Part shown: positions 32,941-42,350 of the stretch, in pieces
Layout of the letters: every line of letters begins with the position of its first letter
Numbering within the stretch: the first letter of the stretch is position 1
Source of the DNA: Rheinheimera sp.
GTDB lineage: Bacteria > Pseudomonadota > Gammaproteobacteria > Enterobacterales > Alteromonadaceae
Length of the DNA: 64,000 nucleotides
Direction of reading: 5' to 3'
Assembly: GCF_030690345.1 (NCBI RefSeq)
Contig: NZ_JAUYGV010000007.1
Span: 248,001-312,000, forward strand
The notes under the pieces: model-generated
The model's database searches: none
Seen by the model: the letters and a program-made list of their open reading frames with translations, nothing else
What the model was told of the DNA's origin: nothing
Translations under genes and position numbers: made by a program

Positions 32941-33339
32941 ATGGCCCTGCATGCACTAATCCCCATTCTTGCGCCAGTGCTTAGCAAGGTTGTTGGCAAC
33001 TTATTTCCCGACCCTGAAGCTAAGGCCAAAGCTGAATCCGAGCTAATGAAAACCTTGCTGCAGCATCAGTCAGAAATTGAAAGCGCAGCTGCCAGCATCA
33101 TCCGAACTGAAGCAGCAAGCTCTCACTGGCTGGCTGCTAACTGGCGTCCGCTGCTTATGCTGGTGTTCGGGGGGTTAATCGTTGCCCGTTGGTTTGGCTT
33201 CGCAGCACCTGACCTGAGTGAAGCTGAGTACATAAAGCTGTGGGACATAGTTGAGTTTGGTATCGGCGGCTATGTCGTCGGCCGCTCAGTTGAAAAGATT
33301 GCGCCGACAATCGCAGGCTCGTTTAAGAAGGTAGGCTAA
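32941..33339 (+). CDS. Holin, 3TM gene-transfer-release type
   Basis: 132 residues. Starts MALHALIPILAPVLSKVVGN, then a charged helix, WLAANWRPLLMLVFGGLIVA and a last hydrophobic segment, the pattern of PF11351 holins. Follows the endolysin by one base. Would open the inner membrane at lysis. Confidence 0.83.
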   Translation: MALHALIPILAPVLSKVVGNLFPDPEAKAKAESELMKTLLQHQSEIESAAASIIRTEAASSHWLAANWRPLLMLVFGGLIVARWFGFAAPDLSEAEYIKLWDIVEFGIGGYVVGRSVEKIAPTIAGSFKKVG

Positions 33340-33647
33340 TGCAGGATCAGCAAATGAAACCTGAAGTGCCAACACAGTGGGGCCCGGATAAGCGAAGCTG
33401 GCACCTCGATAAAACTATTAGTGTTGGCCACCTGGTTAGCACAGTAGTAATAGCTGTGTCGGTATTCAGTTGGGCTATGACGCTGGACAAGCGGGTAGAG
33501 CAAAACGCTCTGGCTATTATCCACTTAAAAGAGCAGCAGGCCGCTGAGCAGAAGCGCATTGAACAGCTGCGAGGTGAGATAAAACAGGACTTGCGGGATA
33601 TAAACCATAAGCTGGACCGGCTGATTGAGAGCCAGAGTAAGCGCTGA
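33339..33647 (+). CDS. Membrane-anchored coiled-coil protein of the lysis cassette
   Basis: 102 residues: one transmembrane segment (VSTVVIAVSVFSWAM, about 32-47) and a long C-terminal coiled coil (about 60-98). This shape fits an inner-membrane spanin or holin accessory; no outer-membrane lipoprotein gene is seen embedded. Overlaps the holin stop by one base and the HNH start by one. Confidence 0.6.
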   Translation: MQDQQMKPEVPTQWGPDKRSWHLDKTISVGHLVSTVVIAVSVFSWAMTLDKRVEQNALAIIHLKEQQAAEQKRIEQLRGEIKQDLRDINHKLDRLIESQSKR

Positions 33648-34012
33648 TGCCTCGCACTAGCAAGCCATGCCGCAAATGCACACGCACCTTGACCCGTGAC
33701 CCTTCAGGATACTGTGAAGCCTGCAAACCAGCTGATGATACTAACTGGTCTGCCTGGCAGCGCCAGCGTGGCAACAGGCATGAACGCGGATATGGCAGTA
33801 ATTGGCAGATTTTACGTGCAGAAATTCTGGACCGCGATGACCATCTTTGCCAGATCTGCATCAAAGGCGGCGTGTACACCAGAGCCACTCACGTTGACCA
33901 TATCAAGCCCAAAGCACAAGGAGGTACCGACGACAGAGGCAACCTGCAAGGGCTCTGTAAACCGTGCCACGATGCGAAGACGGCCACGGAGCGCAGAGGG
34001 GGGGCGGGTTAA
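33647..34012 (+). CDS. HNH endonuclease (packaging-associated)
   Basis: 121 residues. N-terminal zinc-binding cysteines (CRKCT, YCEAC), central CQIC, and the HNH block THVDHIKPKAQGG, NLQGLCKPCHDAKT. Sits directly before the terminase genes as in HK97 gp74 relatives, which aid DNA packaging. Confidence 0.92.
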   Translation: MPRTSKPCRKCTRTLTRDPSGYCEACKPADDTNWSAWQRQRGNRHERGYGSNWQILRAEILDRDDHLCQICIKGGVYTRATHVDHIKPKAQGGTDDRGNLQGLCKPCHDAKTATERRGGAG

Positions 34013-34106
34013 ATCTCTGGGGCATTGCCGCTCTGTACCGCCCATTAAGTCAGATTTTTACACCCGCGAAATTAAAAGTTTAACCCGGCGCGGTGGTTGA
34101 GGTTGT

Positions 34107-34583
34107 ATGTCAGGTACTCAAATCGTTGCAGGCCGCGGGCGTAAACCAAAACCGACGGCCAGAAAACGTGCTGCTGGTAACCCTGGCAAACGTAGGCTTA
34201 ATGATCAGGAACCTGATTTTTCAGTTATCCATTCGGTAGAAGCACCAGAGTGGCTATCTGAAAATGCACGGGTAATGTTCAGGCTGGTTAGTAATGAACT
34301 GTGCCGAGAGCAAGTTCTTACAGCAACCGACCTGCACAACGTTGAAGCTTTCTGCACCAGCTATTCAAACTGGCGACTGGCGCAAGCTGAAATTGATTGC
34401 CGCGGTATAACGGTAGAAGGCGCAATGGGCGGGTTAATAAAAAATCCGGCGGTTACCGTGGCAAATGAATCCCTTCGGCAAATGGTAACGTTCGGCTCGC
34501 TGCTTGGTTTGGATCCTTCAAGCCGAAGCCGGCTAATAGGCGCAGCCAAAAAGCCAGCCGGTAACCAGTTCTCAGAGTTTTAA
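34107..34583 (+). CDS. terS: Terminase small subunit (P27 family)
   Basis: 158 residues. KRAAGNPGKRRLNDQEP and the P27-type middle (LSENARVMFRLVSNELCR, TATDLHNVEAFCTSY) identify Terminase_4. Recognises phage DNA for packaging. The large subunit starts immediately after its stop. Confidence 0.9.
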   Translation: MSGTQIVAGRGRKPKPTARKRAAGNPGKRRLNDQEPDFSVIHSVEAPEWLSENARVMFRLVSNELCREQVLTATDLHNVEAFCTSYSNWRLAQAEIDCRGITVEGAMGGLIKNPAVTVANESLRQMVTFGSLLGLDPSSRSRLIGAAKKPAGNQFSEF

Positions 34584-36311
34584 ATGGCCAAGGTTGAACG
34601 GTACCCGCATGTTAACCGGGCAAGTAAGTATGCCCGTGACATTCTGGCCGGCCGCATACCGGCCTGTAAGTATGTTCGCTTAGCCTGTGAACGCTACCTG
34701 GTCGATCTTGAGCAGCAATCGAAGAAGGTTTTTAAGTACCGTTTCGATAAAGACAAAGCCGAAAGGGCATGCCGCTTTATCGAAAAGTTACCGCACACCA
34801 AAGGCGAATGGGCATTCCGTGGCGAAAAGCTAAAGCTGGAACCCTGGCAAAGCTTCATTGTTGCCAATGCCTTTGGCTGGGTTCGTAAGAAAGGTGGCAA
34901 AAGGCGTTACCGTGAAGTTTACACCGAGGTGCCACGCAAAAACGGCAAGTCGGCAGTCAGTTCTGGCGTTGCGGTTTACACCTTTGCCGCCGACAACGAA
35001 TTTGGCGCCGAAGTTTACTCAGGTGCTACCACTGAGAAACAAGCCTGGGAAGTGTTCAGGCCAGCTAAGTTGATGTGCTCCCGCACGCCGGACCTGTTAG
35101 CGCATTTTGGTATTGAGGTTAACGCCAGCACTATCAGCAAGCCAGCTGATGCCGGCCGGTTAGAGCCGGTGATAGGTAAGCCAGGTGACGGTGCCAGCCC
35201 AAGCTGCGCAATCATCGATGAATATCACGAGCACGATACCAGCGACTTGTACGACACCATGCTTACCGGTATGGGTGCCCGGGCTCAGCCCTTGCTGTGG
35301 ATAATCACCACAGCCGGCGCCAACATCGAAGGTCCGTGTTACGACAAACGCCGCGGCGTTATTGAAATGCTTGAGGGCATAACACCCGACGATGAATTGT
35401 TTGGCATCATATTTACCATCGATGCCGACGACGACTGGACGGATCCTGCGGTACTGCGCAAGGCAAACCCTAATATGGGTGTGTCGGTGCACGAAGATTA
35501 CCTGCTAAGCCAGCAGCAGCGAGCCATTAAAAACGCACGGTTTACCAACACGTTTAAAACCAAGCACCTTAACGTGTGGGTAAGCGCTAAAACCGCATTC
35601 TTTAACCTTGAATCATGGAAGGCCTGCGAGGATAGAACGCTCGATATTGGCAGCTTCGCCGGGCAGGAATGCATTATTGCAAACGACCTGGCCAGCAAGC
35701 TGGACTTAACGGCCATGGTGCCACTGTTCTGGCGCGATATCTGCGGCAAGCGGCATTACTACTGCATAGGCAGCAAGTTCTTTATCCCTTACGACACGGT
35801 TTACAGCAGCGACGATCAGAAGCTGGCACAGCGGTACCAGAAGTGGGCGAACACAGGCAGCATCATCGTTACCGACGGTGCCGAGATTAATTTTAAAGAT
35901 GTGATGGAAGAAATACTTAACTTCCACCGCGAAGCACCCGTGCGCGAAGTGCCGCTGGATCCGCACGGTGCAACAGCACTTGCGCACGACCTTGAGGGCG
36001 AAGGCCTGCTGCCGGTAAACATACCGCAGAACTACACCCACATGAGCGAACCCATGAAAGAACTGGAAGCCGCAATACAAAGCGGCCGGTTCCACCATGA
36101 CGGCAACCCGATACTTACCTGGTGTATCGGTAACGTAGTCGCGCAAGTAACACCCGATGAAAAGATGATGCGCCCGGTTAAAGAAAAGCGGGGCTCAGTA
36201 AACAAAATAGACGGCGCAGTAGCGCTGATAATGGCAATTTCAAGAGCAATGGCCAACGAAGATGGCGGCTTGGATTTCTCAAAACTGAATGTGGAAGACC
36301 TGCTTTTATGA
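34584..36311 (+). CDS. terL: Terminase large subunit
   Basis: 575 residues, PF03354 type. ATPase: [15 protein letters not shown], Walker A-like VPRKNGKS, Walker [12 protein letters not shown] and coupling motif WIITTAG. The C-terminal nuclease domain has Asp residues in [17 protein letters not shown] and KIDGAVA. Drives DNA into the prohead and cuts it. Confidence 0.95.
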   Translation: MAKVERYPHVNRASKYARDILAGRIPACKYVRLACERYLVDLEQQSKKVFKYRFDKDKAERACRFIEKLPHTKGEWAFRGEKLKLEPWQSFIVANAFGWVRKKGGKRRYREVYTEVPRKNGKSAVSSGVAVYTFAADNEFGAEVYSGATTEKQAWEVFRPAKLMCSRTPDLLAHFGIEVNASTISKPADAGRLEPVIGKPGDGASPSCAIIDEYHEHDTSDLYDTMLTGMGARAQPLLWIITTAGANIEGPCYDKRRGVIEMLEGITPDDELFGIIFTIDADDDWTDPAVLRKANPNMGVSVHEDYLLSQQQRAIKNARFTNTFKTKHLNVWVSAKTAFFNLESWKACEDRTLDIGSFAGQECIIANDLASKLDLTAMVPLFWRDICGKRHYYCIGSKFFIPYDTVYSSDDQKLAQRYQKWANTGSIIVTDGAEINFKDVMEEILNFHREAPVREVPLDPHGATALAHDLEGEGLLPVNIPQNYTHMSEPMKELEAAIQSGRFHHDGNPILTWCIGNVVAQVTPDEKMMRPVKEKRGSVNKIDGAVALIMAISRAMANEDGGLDFSKLNVEDLLL

Positions 36312-37549
36312 TGCAATCAATCAAAAAACTTTTCGGGATGTCATCACAGGCACCTGAAAAGCGCAGCGATCCGCTTGAGAACCCGGCAAACCCGCTTTCA
36401 ATGGATGAATTGGCTGATTACCTAACGAACTACAGCCATGTATCTGAAGAATCCGGCATGCGCTTGGCAGCAGTTTACAGCTGCATTTATGTACTGAGTA
36501 GTAATCTCGCCCAGCTACCTCTGCATGTAATGCGCAGAGTAGGCGACACCGTAGAAAAAGCCACAGATCATCCGGCCTACTGGTTATTGCACGACGAACC
36601 AAACGACTATCTGAGCAGCTACGACTGGCGCGAAACCGCGCAGGCCCATGCTGTTGGCTGGGGTAATAGCCTGAGCAAGTTAGTGCGTAACCGTAAAGGC
36701 GAGCTGCAGCAAATAGTCCAGGCCAAAGCCTACGGCAATTCAATAAACACCCTGAGCGGCCGGCTTTACTACGGCTTTAATCACCCCGATGAAGGCATTC
36801 AAACTGTAAGCCACTACGACTGCATTCATATAAAAGCATTTGGCTCTAACCAGCGCTGGGGGAAGAGCCCAATAACACAGCATGCTGAAGCCATTGGCCT
36901 TGGTCTTGCTGCTCAGGGTTACGGGCTGCAGTTCTTTCAGGGTGGCGGTCGGCCAACCGGTATTTTGTCTGCAAAAGGTGCTCTTAACGATAAAACCTTT
37001 GCTAGTTTGTTGGATCTCTGGAAAAAATCAAAAGCACAGCTTCAGCAGGACACTAACAAAACGCTGCTTTTACCTGCTGATCTGGATTACAAAGCAATAA
37101 CCATAGCCCCTAATGATGCGCAGTTTCTTGAAACCCGCAAAATGACCAGAAGCGAAATCGCCGGCATATTCAATGTGCCAGCGCACATGATTAACGATCT
37201 GGAAAAGGCCAGCTTCAGCAACATTACTGAAAGCTCAATTAACTTTGTGCGCTACACAATGATGCCCTACATCATGAAGTGGGAGCAGGAGTTAAACCGC
37301 AAGATATTTACAGCCCAAGAGCGTAAGGCCGGTTACTACGTTAAGTTCAACGTGAAAGGCCTGCTGCGAGCCACACCGAAAGAGCAGGCTGAAATTGTCG
37401 CCTCTGGCATTAATGCCGGTTACCTAAACCGAAACGAAGCCCGCATGCTGGACGACATGAATCCTGTTCAAGGTTTGGACGAATATCTGATCTCTGTAAA
37501 CGCAGCCCAACAAACTGGCAAAACAAACAAAGGTGAAACTGATGAGTGA
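36308..37549 (+). CDS. Portal protein (HK97 family)
   Basis: 413 residues, PF04860. [38 protein letters not shown] and [15 protein letters not shown] are family blocks. Forms the dodecameric DNA gate. Starts inside the terminase stop (ATGATG). Confidence 0.94.
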   Translation: MMQSIKKLFGMSSQAPEKRSDPLENPANPLSMDELADYLTNYSHVSEESGMRLAAVYSCIYVLSSNLAQLPLHVMRRVGDTVEKATDHPAYWLLHDEPNDYLSSYDWRETAQAHAVGWGNSLSKLVRNRKGELQQIVQAKAYGNSINTLSGRLYYGFNHPDEGIQTVSHYDCIHIKAFGSNQRWGKSPITQHAEAIGLGLAAQGYGLQFFQGGGRPTGILSAKGALNDKTFASLLDLWKKSKAQLQQDTNKTLLLPADLDYKAITIAPNDAQFLETRKMTRSEIAGIFNVPAHMINDLEKASFSNITESSINFVRYTMMPYIMKWEQELNRKIFTAQERKAGYYVKFNVKGLLRATPKEQAEIVASGINAGYLNRNEARMLDDMNPVQGLDEYLISVNAAQQTGKTNKGETDE

Positions 37550-38132
37550 ATATGAGAAGCGCAGCTTTGCCAGCGAGGTTCGCGCACAAAATGAAGAGGG
37601 CCAGCCGGTTAAAATAGTCGGTAACGGCGCCGTATTTAACTCACGCTCTGAAAATTTAGGCGGCTTTCGGGAGATAATCATGCCCGGCGCCTTTGATGAT
37701 GTACTAAATGACGACGTTCGAGCCACATTCAACCACGACCATAACTTTATTCTTGGCCGGTCAAGCTCAGGCACATTGCGGCTGAATATTAATACTGATG
37801 GCTTGGGCTACGAAATTGACGCACCAGAAACACAGACCATCCGTGATCTGGTGTTGGCGCCAATGGCCCGCGGCGATATCAAAGAAAGCTCATTTGGTTT
37901 TCGTGTTGCCAGCGATGGTGACGAGTGGTTGCGCGATGATGAAGGCATTGTTATCCGCAAAATTCACCGCGTTAGCCGCCTGTTCGACATTGGCCCCGTT
38001 GCTTTTCCGGCATATCAGGCTGCGGGTTCTGCCCAGCGTAGTCTGCAACAGTTTATTGACCAGGTTGATCTGCAAAAAGCAATTAATGAACGCGCTTATC
38101 GAGATCGCCTGCTATCCCTTATGAACGTTTAA
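37542..38132 (+). CDS. Prohead protease (HK97 U35 family)
   Basis: 196 residues from ATG 37542, with AAGG ahead. Catalytic His in ATFNHDHNFILGR and Ser in KESSFGFRV, plus VSRLFDIGPVAFPAYQ. Processes the capsid N-terminal scaffold domain. Overlaps the portal end by 8 bases; a terminator follows directly. Confidence 0.93.
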   Translation: MSEYEKRSFASEVRAQNEEGQPVKIVGNGAVFNSRSENLGGFREIIMPGAFDDVLNDDVRATFNHDHNFILGRSSSGTLRLNINTDGLGYEIDAPETQTIRDLVLAPMARGDIKESSFGFRVASDGDEWLRDDEGIVIRKIHRVSRLFDIGPVAFPAYQAAGSAQRSLQQFIDQVDLQKAINERAYRDRLLSLMNV

Positions 38133-38153
38133 CCCGCAAGTGAAACTATCCAG

Positions 38154-38180
38154 CCCGCAGCTTGCGGGTTTTTTTATTTT
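38154..38180 (+). terminator. Terminator between protease and major capsid genes
   Basis: CCCGCA-GCT-TGCGGG followed by TTTTTTTATTTT. Lies inside the head gene cluster and ends just before the capsid ribosome site. Confidence 0.75.
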
Positions 38181-38194
38181 AAAGGAGCATGAAA

Positions 38195-39415
38195 ATGCCA
38201 AAGTTACACGATTTACAGCAAAAGCGTAATGCAATCGCCATGTCTATGCGTCAGCTGAATGAAAAAATTGGCGATAAAACCTGGTCACCAGAGCAGCGCT
38301 CAGAGTGGGACCAGCACAAAGCAAACTTTGACGATGTAGATCAGCAGATCCAGCGTGAAGAGCAGCTGCAAAACATGGAAAGCCGCCACTTCGAAAACAA
38401 CGAAGAACAGCGCGGTAAAGCGAGTAACGATCAGGACGACAAAGCAACGCCTGAAGTGCAGTACCGCTCAGCGTTCAATAGCTTCCTGCGCAATGGTTTC
38501 GGTGGTTTAACTCAGGAAGAACGCTCCATTATGAAGGAGTTCCGTGCCCAGTCTTCTACTGAGCCGGGTAAAGGCGGTGAAACCATCCCAACTGACTTCC
38601 GCGGCCTAATCGTCGACAAGATGAAGGCTTACGGCGGTATAGCCAATATCTGTCAGTTGCTGGAAACAGACAAAGGCAACCCAATGGAATGGGTAATTAC
38701 CGACGGCACTAACGACCTGGGCGACTTGGTAGGCGAAAGCGAAGAAGCTGGCGAAGGTGATGTTGCGTTTAGCATGGGTAATCTGGGTGCTAAAAAGCTT
38801 AGTTCCAAGATCATCCGTGTGCCAAACGAGCTGCTACAAGATAACAGCGTAAACATGGAAGCGTACCTTGCGCTGCGCATTGCCAGCCGTATCGGCCGTA
38901 AAGAAGCGCAGCTTATTGTTCAGGGCTCTGGCGCAGGCACACCACAGCAAAACAAAGGTCTGGCTGTATCAACCACGCTTTCACAGGCGGCGGCGGCAGC
39001 AGCTGCCATCTCAGCGCAGGATTTCTTAAACCTGAAGCATAAAGTGGACCCAGCTTATCGCACCTCTGCGCGTTTTGCGTTTAACGACTCTACGCTGTTA
39101 CTGCTTAAGTCACTGAAAGACCTGCAAGGCCGCCCACTGTGGATGCCATCAATTGCCGGCGTCGCACCGTCAACTATCGACGGTGATCAATACACTATCG
39201 ACCAGGCCATTGCTGATGTCGGCGCCAGTGGTGTGTCAGCGTTTTATGGTGACTTCAGCAAGTTCGTATTGCGCCGCGTGCGCTACATGACACTGAAGCG
39301 TTTGGTAGAGCGCTTCGCAGAGTTTGATCAAACCGCGTTCCTGGCTTTCCACCGTTTCGACACGGTACTGGAAGATACCAGCGCCATCGCCAAGCTGGCA
39401 CACCCAGCCTCTTAA
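38195..39415 (+). CDS. Major capsid protein (HK97 fold)
   Basis: 406 residues from ATG 38195, 7 bases after GGAG; the ATG at 38189 is too close to it. Residues 1 to about 100 are a charged coiled-coil scaffold (delta) domain, cut off by the protease, then FRAQSSTEPGKGGETIPTDF begins the mature coat with PF05065 blocks VIRVPNELLQ-like and ASRIGRKEAQLIVQGSG. Confidence 0.94.
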   Translation: MPKLHDLQQKRNAIAMSMRQLNEKIGDKTWSPEQRSEWDQHKANFDDVDQQIQREEQLQNMESRHFENNEEQRGKASNDQDDKATPEVQYRSAFNSFLRNGFGGLTQEERSIMKEFRAQSSTEPGKGGETIPTDFRGLIVDKMKAYGGIANICQLLETDKGNPMEWVITDGTNDLGDLVGESEEAGEGDVAFSMGNLGAKKLSSKIIRVPNELLQDNSVNMEAYLALRIASRIGRKEAQLIVQGSGAGTPQQNKGLAVSTTLSQAAAAAAAISAQDFLNLKHKVDPAYRTSARFAFNDSTLLLLKSLKDLQGRPLWMPSIAGVAPSTIDGDQYTIDQAIADVGASGVSAFYGDFSKFVLRRVRYMTLKRLVERFAEFDQTAFLAFHRFDTVLEDTSAIAKLAHPAS

Positions 39416-39430
39416 CCAAAGTATGAAACA

Positions 39431-39459
39431 GGCCAGATAAACGCTGGCCTTTTCTATTT
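39431..39459 (+). terminator. Terminator after the major capsid gene
   Basis: GGCCAG, loop ATAAACG, CTGGCC, then TTTTCTATTT. Together with the hairpin before the gene it frames the capsid cistron. Confidence 0.75.
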
Positions 39460-39477
39460 ACTCACTGGAGAAATGTG

Positions 39478-39762
39478 ATGGCAAGACAACAAAAAGCCAA
39501 AACCGAGCCGGCTAAAACTGAACCGGTTTCTGAGTCGACTGACAAAGCTCAAAAGTGTACGGTTGTTATGACAGTTCCAATGGCCGGTATCGGCATTGAT
39601 TGGGCAGTTAATTCAGAACAGCATTTAGCACCGATGTCAGCATATCGCTTGGTTAACGCCGGCAACGCTCGCTATAAGTCACCCGCCGATGCCGAATTAG
39701 CACAAAGTGCCTATGAAGCTGAACAGGCCGCGCCTGAGCCACAACAGGAAGCCACTGAATAA
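39478..39762 (+). CDS. Hypothetical head region protein
   Basis: 94 residues from ATG 39478 (GGAG 7 bases ahead). Charged, low-complexity ends (repeat KTEPAKTEP; AAPEPQQEATE) around a short folded core with MTVPMAGIGIDW. No family recognised; between capsid and connector genes. Overlaps the next start by one base. Confidence 0.6.
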   Translation: MARQQKAKTEPAKTEPVSESTDKAQKCTVVMTVPMAGIGIDWAVNSEQHLAPMSAYRLVNAGNARYKSPADAELAQSAYEAEQAAPEPQQEATE

Positions 39763-40100
39763 TGCTTTCCTTACCCAGCATAAAGCGCCAGTTGCGGTTA
39801 GATGATGCCGATGTTGATGCAGACGTAGAAGCCTATCTTTTAGAGTTGGAAGAGGCCGCCATCGACATGCTGGAGCAGCACCTTAACCGCAAGCTGTATG
39901 AGGATCAGGCTGCTATTGACGCCGATCCAGATGCAACAGTAACCGCACTGGTACTGCCGCCATCTGTTAAGCGCGCCGGCCTTATGTTGGTGTCAGATAT
40001 GTACGAAAACCGCGGGGTTACCAGCTTGCTGTCGCTGAATGATAACCCCGTTTTTGACAAAGCCCTTGGCCCGTACCGGATTTACCCCAATGGCTATTGA
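39762..40100 (+). CDS. Head-tail connector (gp6-like)
   Basis: 112 residues matching Phage_connect_1: IKRQLRLDDADVDADVEAYL, LEEAAIDMLEQHLNRKLY, and LPPSVKRAGLMLVSDMYENR near the end. Forms the ring below the portal. Confidence 0.87.
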   Translation: MLSLPSIKRQLRLDDADVDADVEAYLLELEEAAIDMLEQHLNRKLYEDQAAIDADPDATVTALVLPPSVKRAGLMLVSDMYENRGVTSLLSLNDNPVFDKALGPYRIYPNGY

Positions 40101-40422
40101 AGCAGGCAAAATGCGCCACCGCTGCCAATTGCACCTGGTTAAACGCGACAACCGCGACGCATCCGGCCAAAAAGTTGCAGCATACGAACTGGTGCGCCCG
40201 TTCTGGGCAGAAATTCTCAGCGCCAAGCAAGCCGAAAAGCGCATTGCCAGCGGCAAAGACTACCCAAGCGCAATTACATTTCACTGTCGTTTTATGCCTG
40301 GTGTTGAATTAACTCCCGATCTGGCAGTAATGCACAAAGGCCAGTACTACGACATAAAAGAGGTTGAAAACCCCAGAGCGCTGAACATCGAACTTTACCT
40401 GATAACCGAGCATTCACTATGA
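40090..40422 (+). CDS. Head-tail adaptor (gp7/SPP1 gp16-like)
   Basis: 110 residues from ATG 40090, overlapping the connector end. AGKMRHRCQLHLVKRDNRDA, FWAEI, and KGQYYDIKEVENP are typical of PF05521. Joins connector to tail. Confidence 0.85.
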   Translation: MAIEAGKMRHRCQLHLVKRDNRDASGQKVAAYELVRPFWAEILSAKQAEKRIASGKDYPSAITFHCRFMPGVELTPDLAVMHKGQYYDIKEVENPRALNIELYLITEHSL

Positions 40423-40919
40423 GGGTTACAGGTTTAAACGAGCTAAATAAAGCGCTTGAACAATTGGGTGGCAAGTTCGCCCGCGATGCTGCAAAAAAAG
40501 CACTTAATGATGCAGTGAAGGTGCCGCAAAAAGCTATGCGGCAAGCGTTACCGAGTAAAACAGGCACCGCGAGGCGGAGCATAAAGGTTAAGTCTAAAGT
40601 GCTTGGCAACGGTGTTCCTGTGGCTTACGTCGGGTCATTTGATAAAAAGGCCTGGTATATACGGCTGATAGAGCGCGGAACCAAAGCCACTAAGAGTAAT
40701 GTTTACGAAACACGCAAAGGTGCAAAGCGTGGCTACAAGCCAAAGCGCATGAAGTTTGGTGGCCGTTTTGCCACAGCCAGAAACCACCCGGGTATCCGAG
40801 CCGGAAATTACCTTGAGCAATCTTTCGAGCGAAGCGTATCTGCAACGATAGACGCATTAAAAAAACGCTTACGCGAGCAAATAATAGTGCAAGCATTTAA
40901 AAAGAGCAGAACAACATGA
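40419..40919 (+). CDS. Tail component, HK97 gp10-like
   Basis: 166 residues. GLNELNKALEQLGGKFARDA, KTGTARRSIKV and YIRLIERGTK are HK97 gp10 family blocks; basic C-terminus. Likely tail completion at the head-tail joint. Four-base overlaps with both neighbours. Confidence 0.85.
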   Translation: MRVTGLNELNKALEQLGGKFARDAAKKALNDAVKVPQKAMRQALPSKTGTARRSIKVKSKVLGNGVPVAYVGSFDKKAWYIRLIERGTKATKSNVYETRKGAKRGYKPKRMKFGGRFATARNHPGIRAGNYLEQSFERSVSATIDALKKRLREQIIVQAFKKSRTT

Positions 40920-41323
40920 GTATCGAAGCCGGCATTCGCCAAATTCTTCTCAGTAGTGCAGTTATTACAAACCAGGTGTCCAGCCGCATAACACCGTTAG
41001 AACGCGACACAGACGGCCCATTGCCCGCAATTGTATACATTAGCAGCGAACCAAAAAGAGAAAGAATGCTGGATGGTTCGTTCGAGCCTCTGGCCAGAGT
41101 AACAATTAACTACGAGTGCTGGGGCGGTACTTACATTTCAGCCAAAAACCTTGCTGATGACTGCATCCAGCAACTGGAAAGCTTCAAAGGCGATATCGAA
41201 ATATACGCCGGTAAAACAGTAAACATACTACTTATCAATACTGCGTCAGCAGGTGAAGACAAAGACTTCGACACTCCAACTAATGTGGTTGAGTTTGAAG
41301 CAAGCATAATTTACCAACCCTAA
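40916..41323 (+). CDS. Tail completion protein (DUF3168 type)
   Basis: 135 residues. Opening EAGIRQILLSSAVIT, VSSRITPLERDTDGPLPAIV and later WGGTYISAKNLADDC are typical of DUF3168/gpU-like tail terminators. Confidence 0.8.
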   Translation: MSIEAGIRQILLSSAVITNQVSSRITPLERDTDGPLPAIVYISSEPKRERMLDGSFEPLARVTINYECWGGTYISAKNLADDCIQQLESFKGDIEIYAGKTVNILLINTASAGEDKDFDTPTNVVEFEASIIYQP

Positions 41324-41334
41324 GGAGAACCGCC

Positions 41335-41754
41335 ATGGCCGTTATCGGTGCAGGTACTAAGTTTAAAATTAAAATTGCTCCGGCAGCTGAGTTTATATTG
41401 TTACCAGGTGTTCGCTCAATTGGTGATACTGGTGCAGAGCGCCCGCTGGTGGAAACAACCCCACTGGATAAACTGGATAAAGAATACATCGCTGGTATGA
41501 AAGACGGCGACGAAAAAGACATTGTTTGTAACTATGAAGCAATGGACGCTACGCAAAAAACGTTTCGCGATGCGGCAAGAGCCGGCACCACCATTGAGGT
41601 GGAAATTGAATACCCCAACGCGGTTACAGCAGCCTTTTCTTTAGTACTGCTTAGCTTTCGTGTGCTTAACCCTGAGTCCGAGCAGGCCTTGCAGTTCAGT
41701 ACAAAAACCAAAGTGTCTGGTCCGGTAACGTGGACTGATCCCGTAACTCCATAA
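41335..41754 (+). CDS. Major tail tube protein
   Basis: 139 residues. VETTPLDKLDKEYIAGMKDG and the beta-rich body fit siphophage tail tube proteins. AAGGAG ahead of the ATG. Directly precedes the chaperone pair, as usual. Confidence 0.83.
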   Translation: MAVIGAGTKFKIKIAPAAEFILLPGVRSIGDTGAERPLVETTPLDKLDKEYIAGMKDGDEKDIVCNYEAMDATQKTFRDAARAGTTIEVEIEYPNAVTAAFSLVLLSFRVLNPESEQALQFSTKTKVSGPVTWTDPVTP

Positions 41755-41766
41755 GGCAATAATTTT

Positions 41767-42156
41767 ATGGCTCAAACATCGAAAAAGTCAGTGCTGGCAG
41801 CGGCACTGGCTCACATTGATTTAAAAACTGAAACAGTAACCGTTCCTGAATGGGGCGGCGCTGAAATTGTACTGTCTGAAATGTCCGGTGCAACACGTGG
41901 TGCGTATGAAGCAGCCATTGCCACTATGGGTTTTTACGACCCGGAAACAGGCAAGCCGAACGAAGTTAAATTTCGCCAGTTGTTCCGCCCCGTAGTTGTT
42001 GCCTACTCACTGGCCGACACAGAAGGGCAGCTGCGCGAGGATTTAATTAACCAGCTCGCCGGTAAAAACCCCAAAGCACTTGATCGCCTGTTCGTTGTTG
42101 CTGACCGCCTTAACTTGTTGTCTGGTCAGGCGCATGAGGAAGCCGCAAAAAACTAA
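41767..42156 (+). CDS. Tail assembly chaperone, G-type (pre-frameshift product)
   Basis: 129 residues; acts with the tape measure protein during tail assembly and is absent from the virion. WGGAEIVLSEMSGATRGAYE and the helical end fit the family. The reading frame ends with A AAA AAC TAA, a classic -1 slippery heptamer at 42147-42153 placed right before the stop, so a fraction of ribosomes make the longer GT form. Confidence 0.85.
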   Translation: MAQTSKKSVLAAALAHIDLKTETVTVPEWGGAEIVLSEMSGATRGAYEAAIATMGFYDPETGKPNEVKFRQLFRPVVVAYSLADTEGQLREDLINQLAGKNPKALDRLFVVADRLNLLSGQAHEEAAKN

Positions 42157-42350
42157 AAAAGCAGCCCTATCGTCAGTTTCTGTTTTTACTCGCTACTCAT
42201 TTACACAAAACCGTTCGTGAACTTGAGCAGCAGCTAACCAGTGCTGAGCTTACGGAGTGGGCTGCATACTTTAATTTAAAACCTGACGACACACCGAAAA
42301 TAACTGTTGAAGATGAAATAGCCATGATGAAAGAGGAACTGAGCCGATGA
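41767..42350 (+). CDS. Tail assembly chaperone GT fusion by -1 frameshift
   Basis: Product of slipping at 42147-42153: the zero frame joins the -1 frame that is open from 42138 and ends TGA at 42348-42350. The extension reads LKKQPYRQFLFLLATHLHKT, then VRELEQQLTSAELTEWAAY, then a tail ending EELSR. The SAELTEWAAY block is the hallmark of lambda gpT-like domains. The T part has no start codon of its own. About 194 residues in all. Confidence 0.88.
42147..42153 (+). promoter_or_regulatory. -1 programmed frameshift slippery site
   Basis: AAAAAAC read as A AAA AAC in the zero frame, immediately followed by TAA. It is among the most efficient bacterial -1 sites. Confidence 0.9.
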
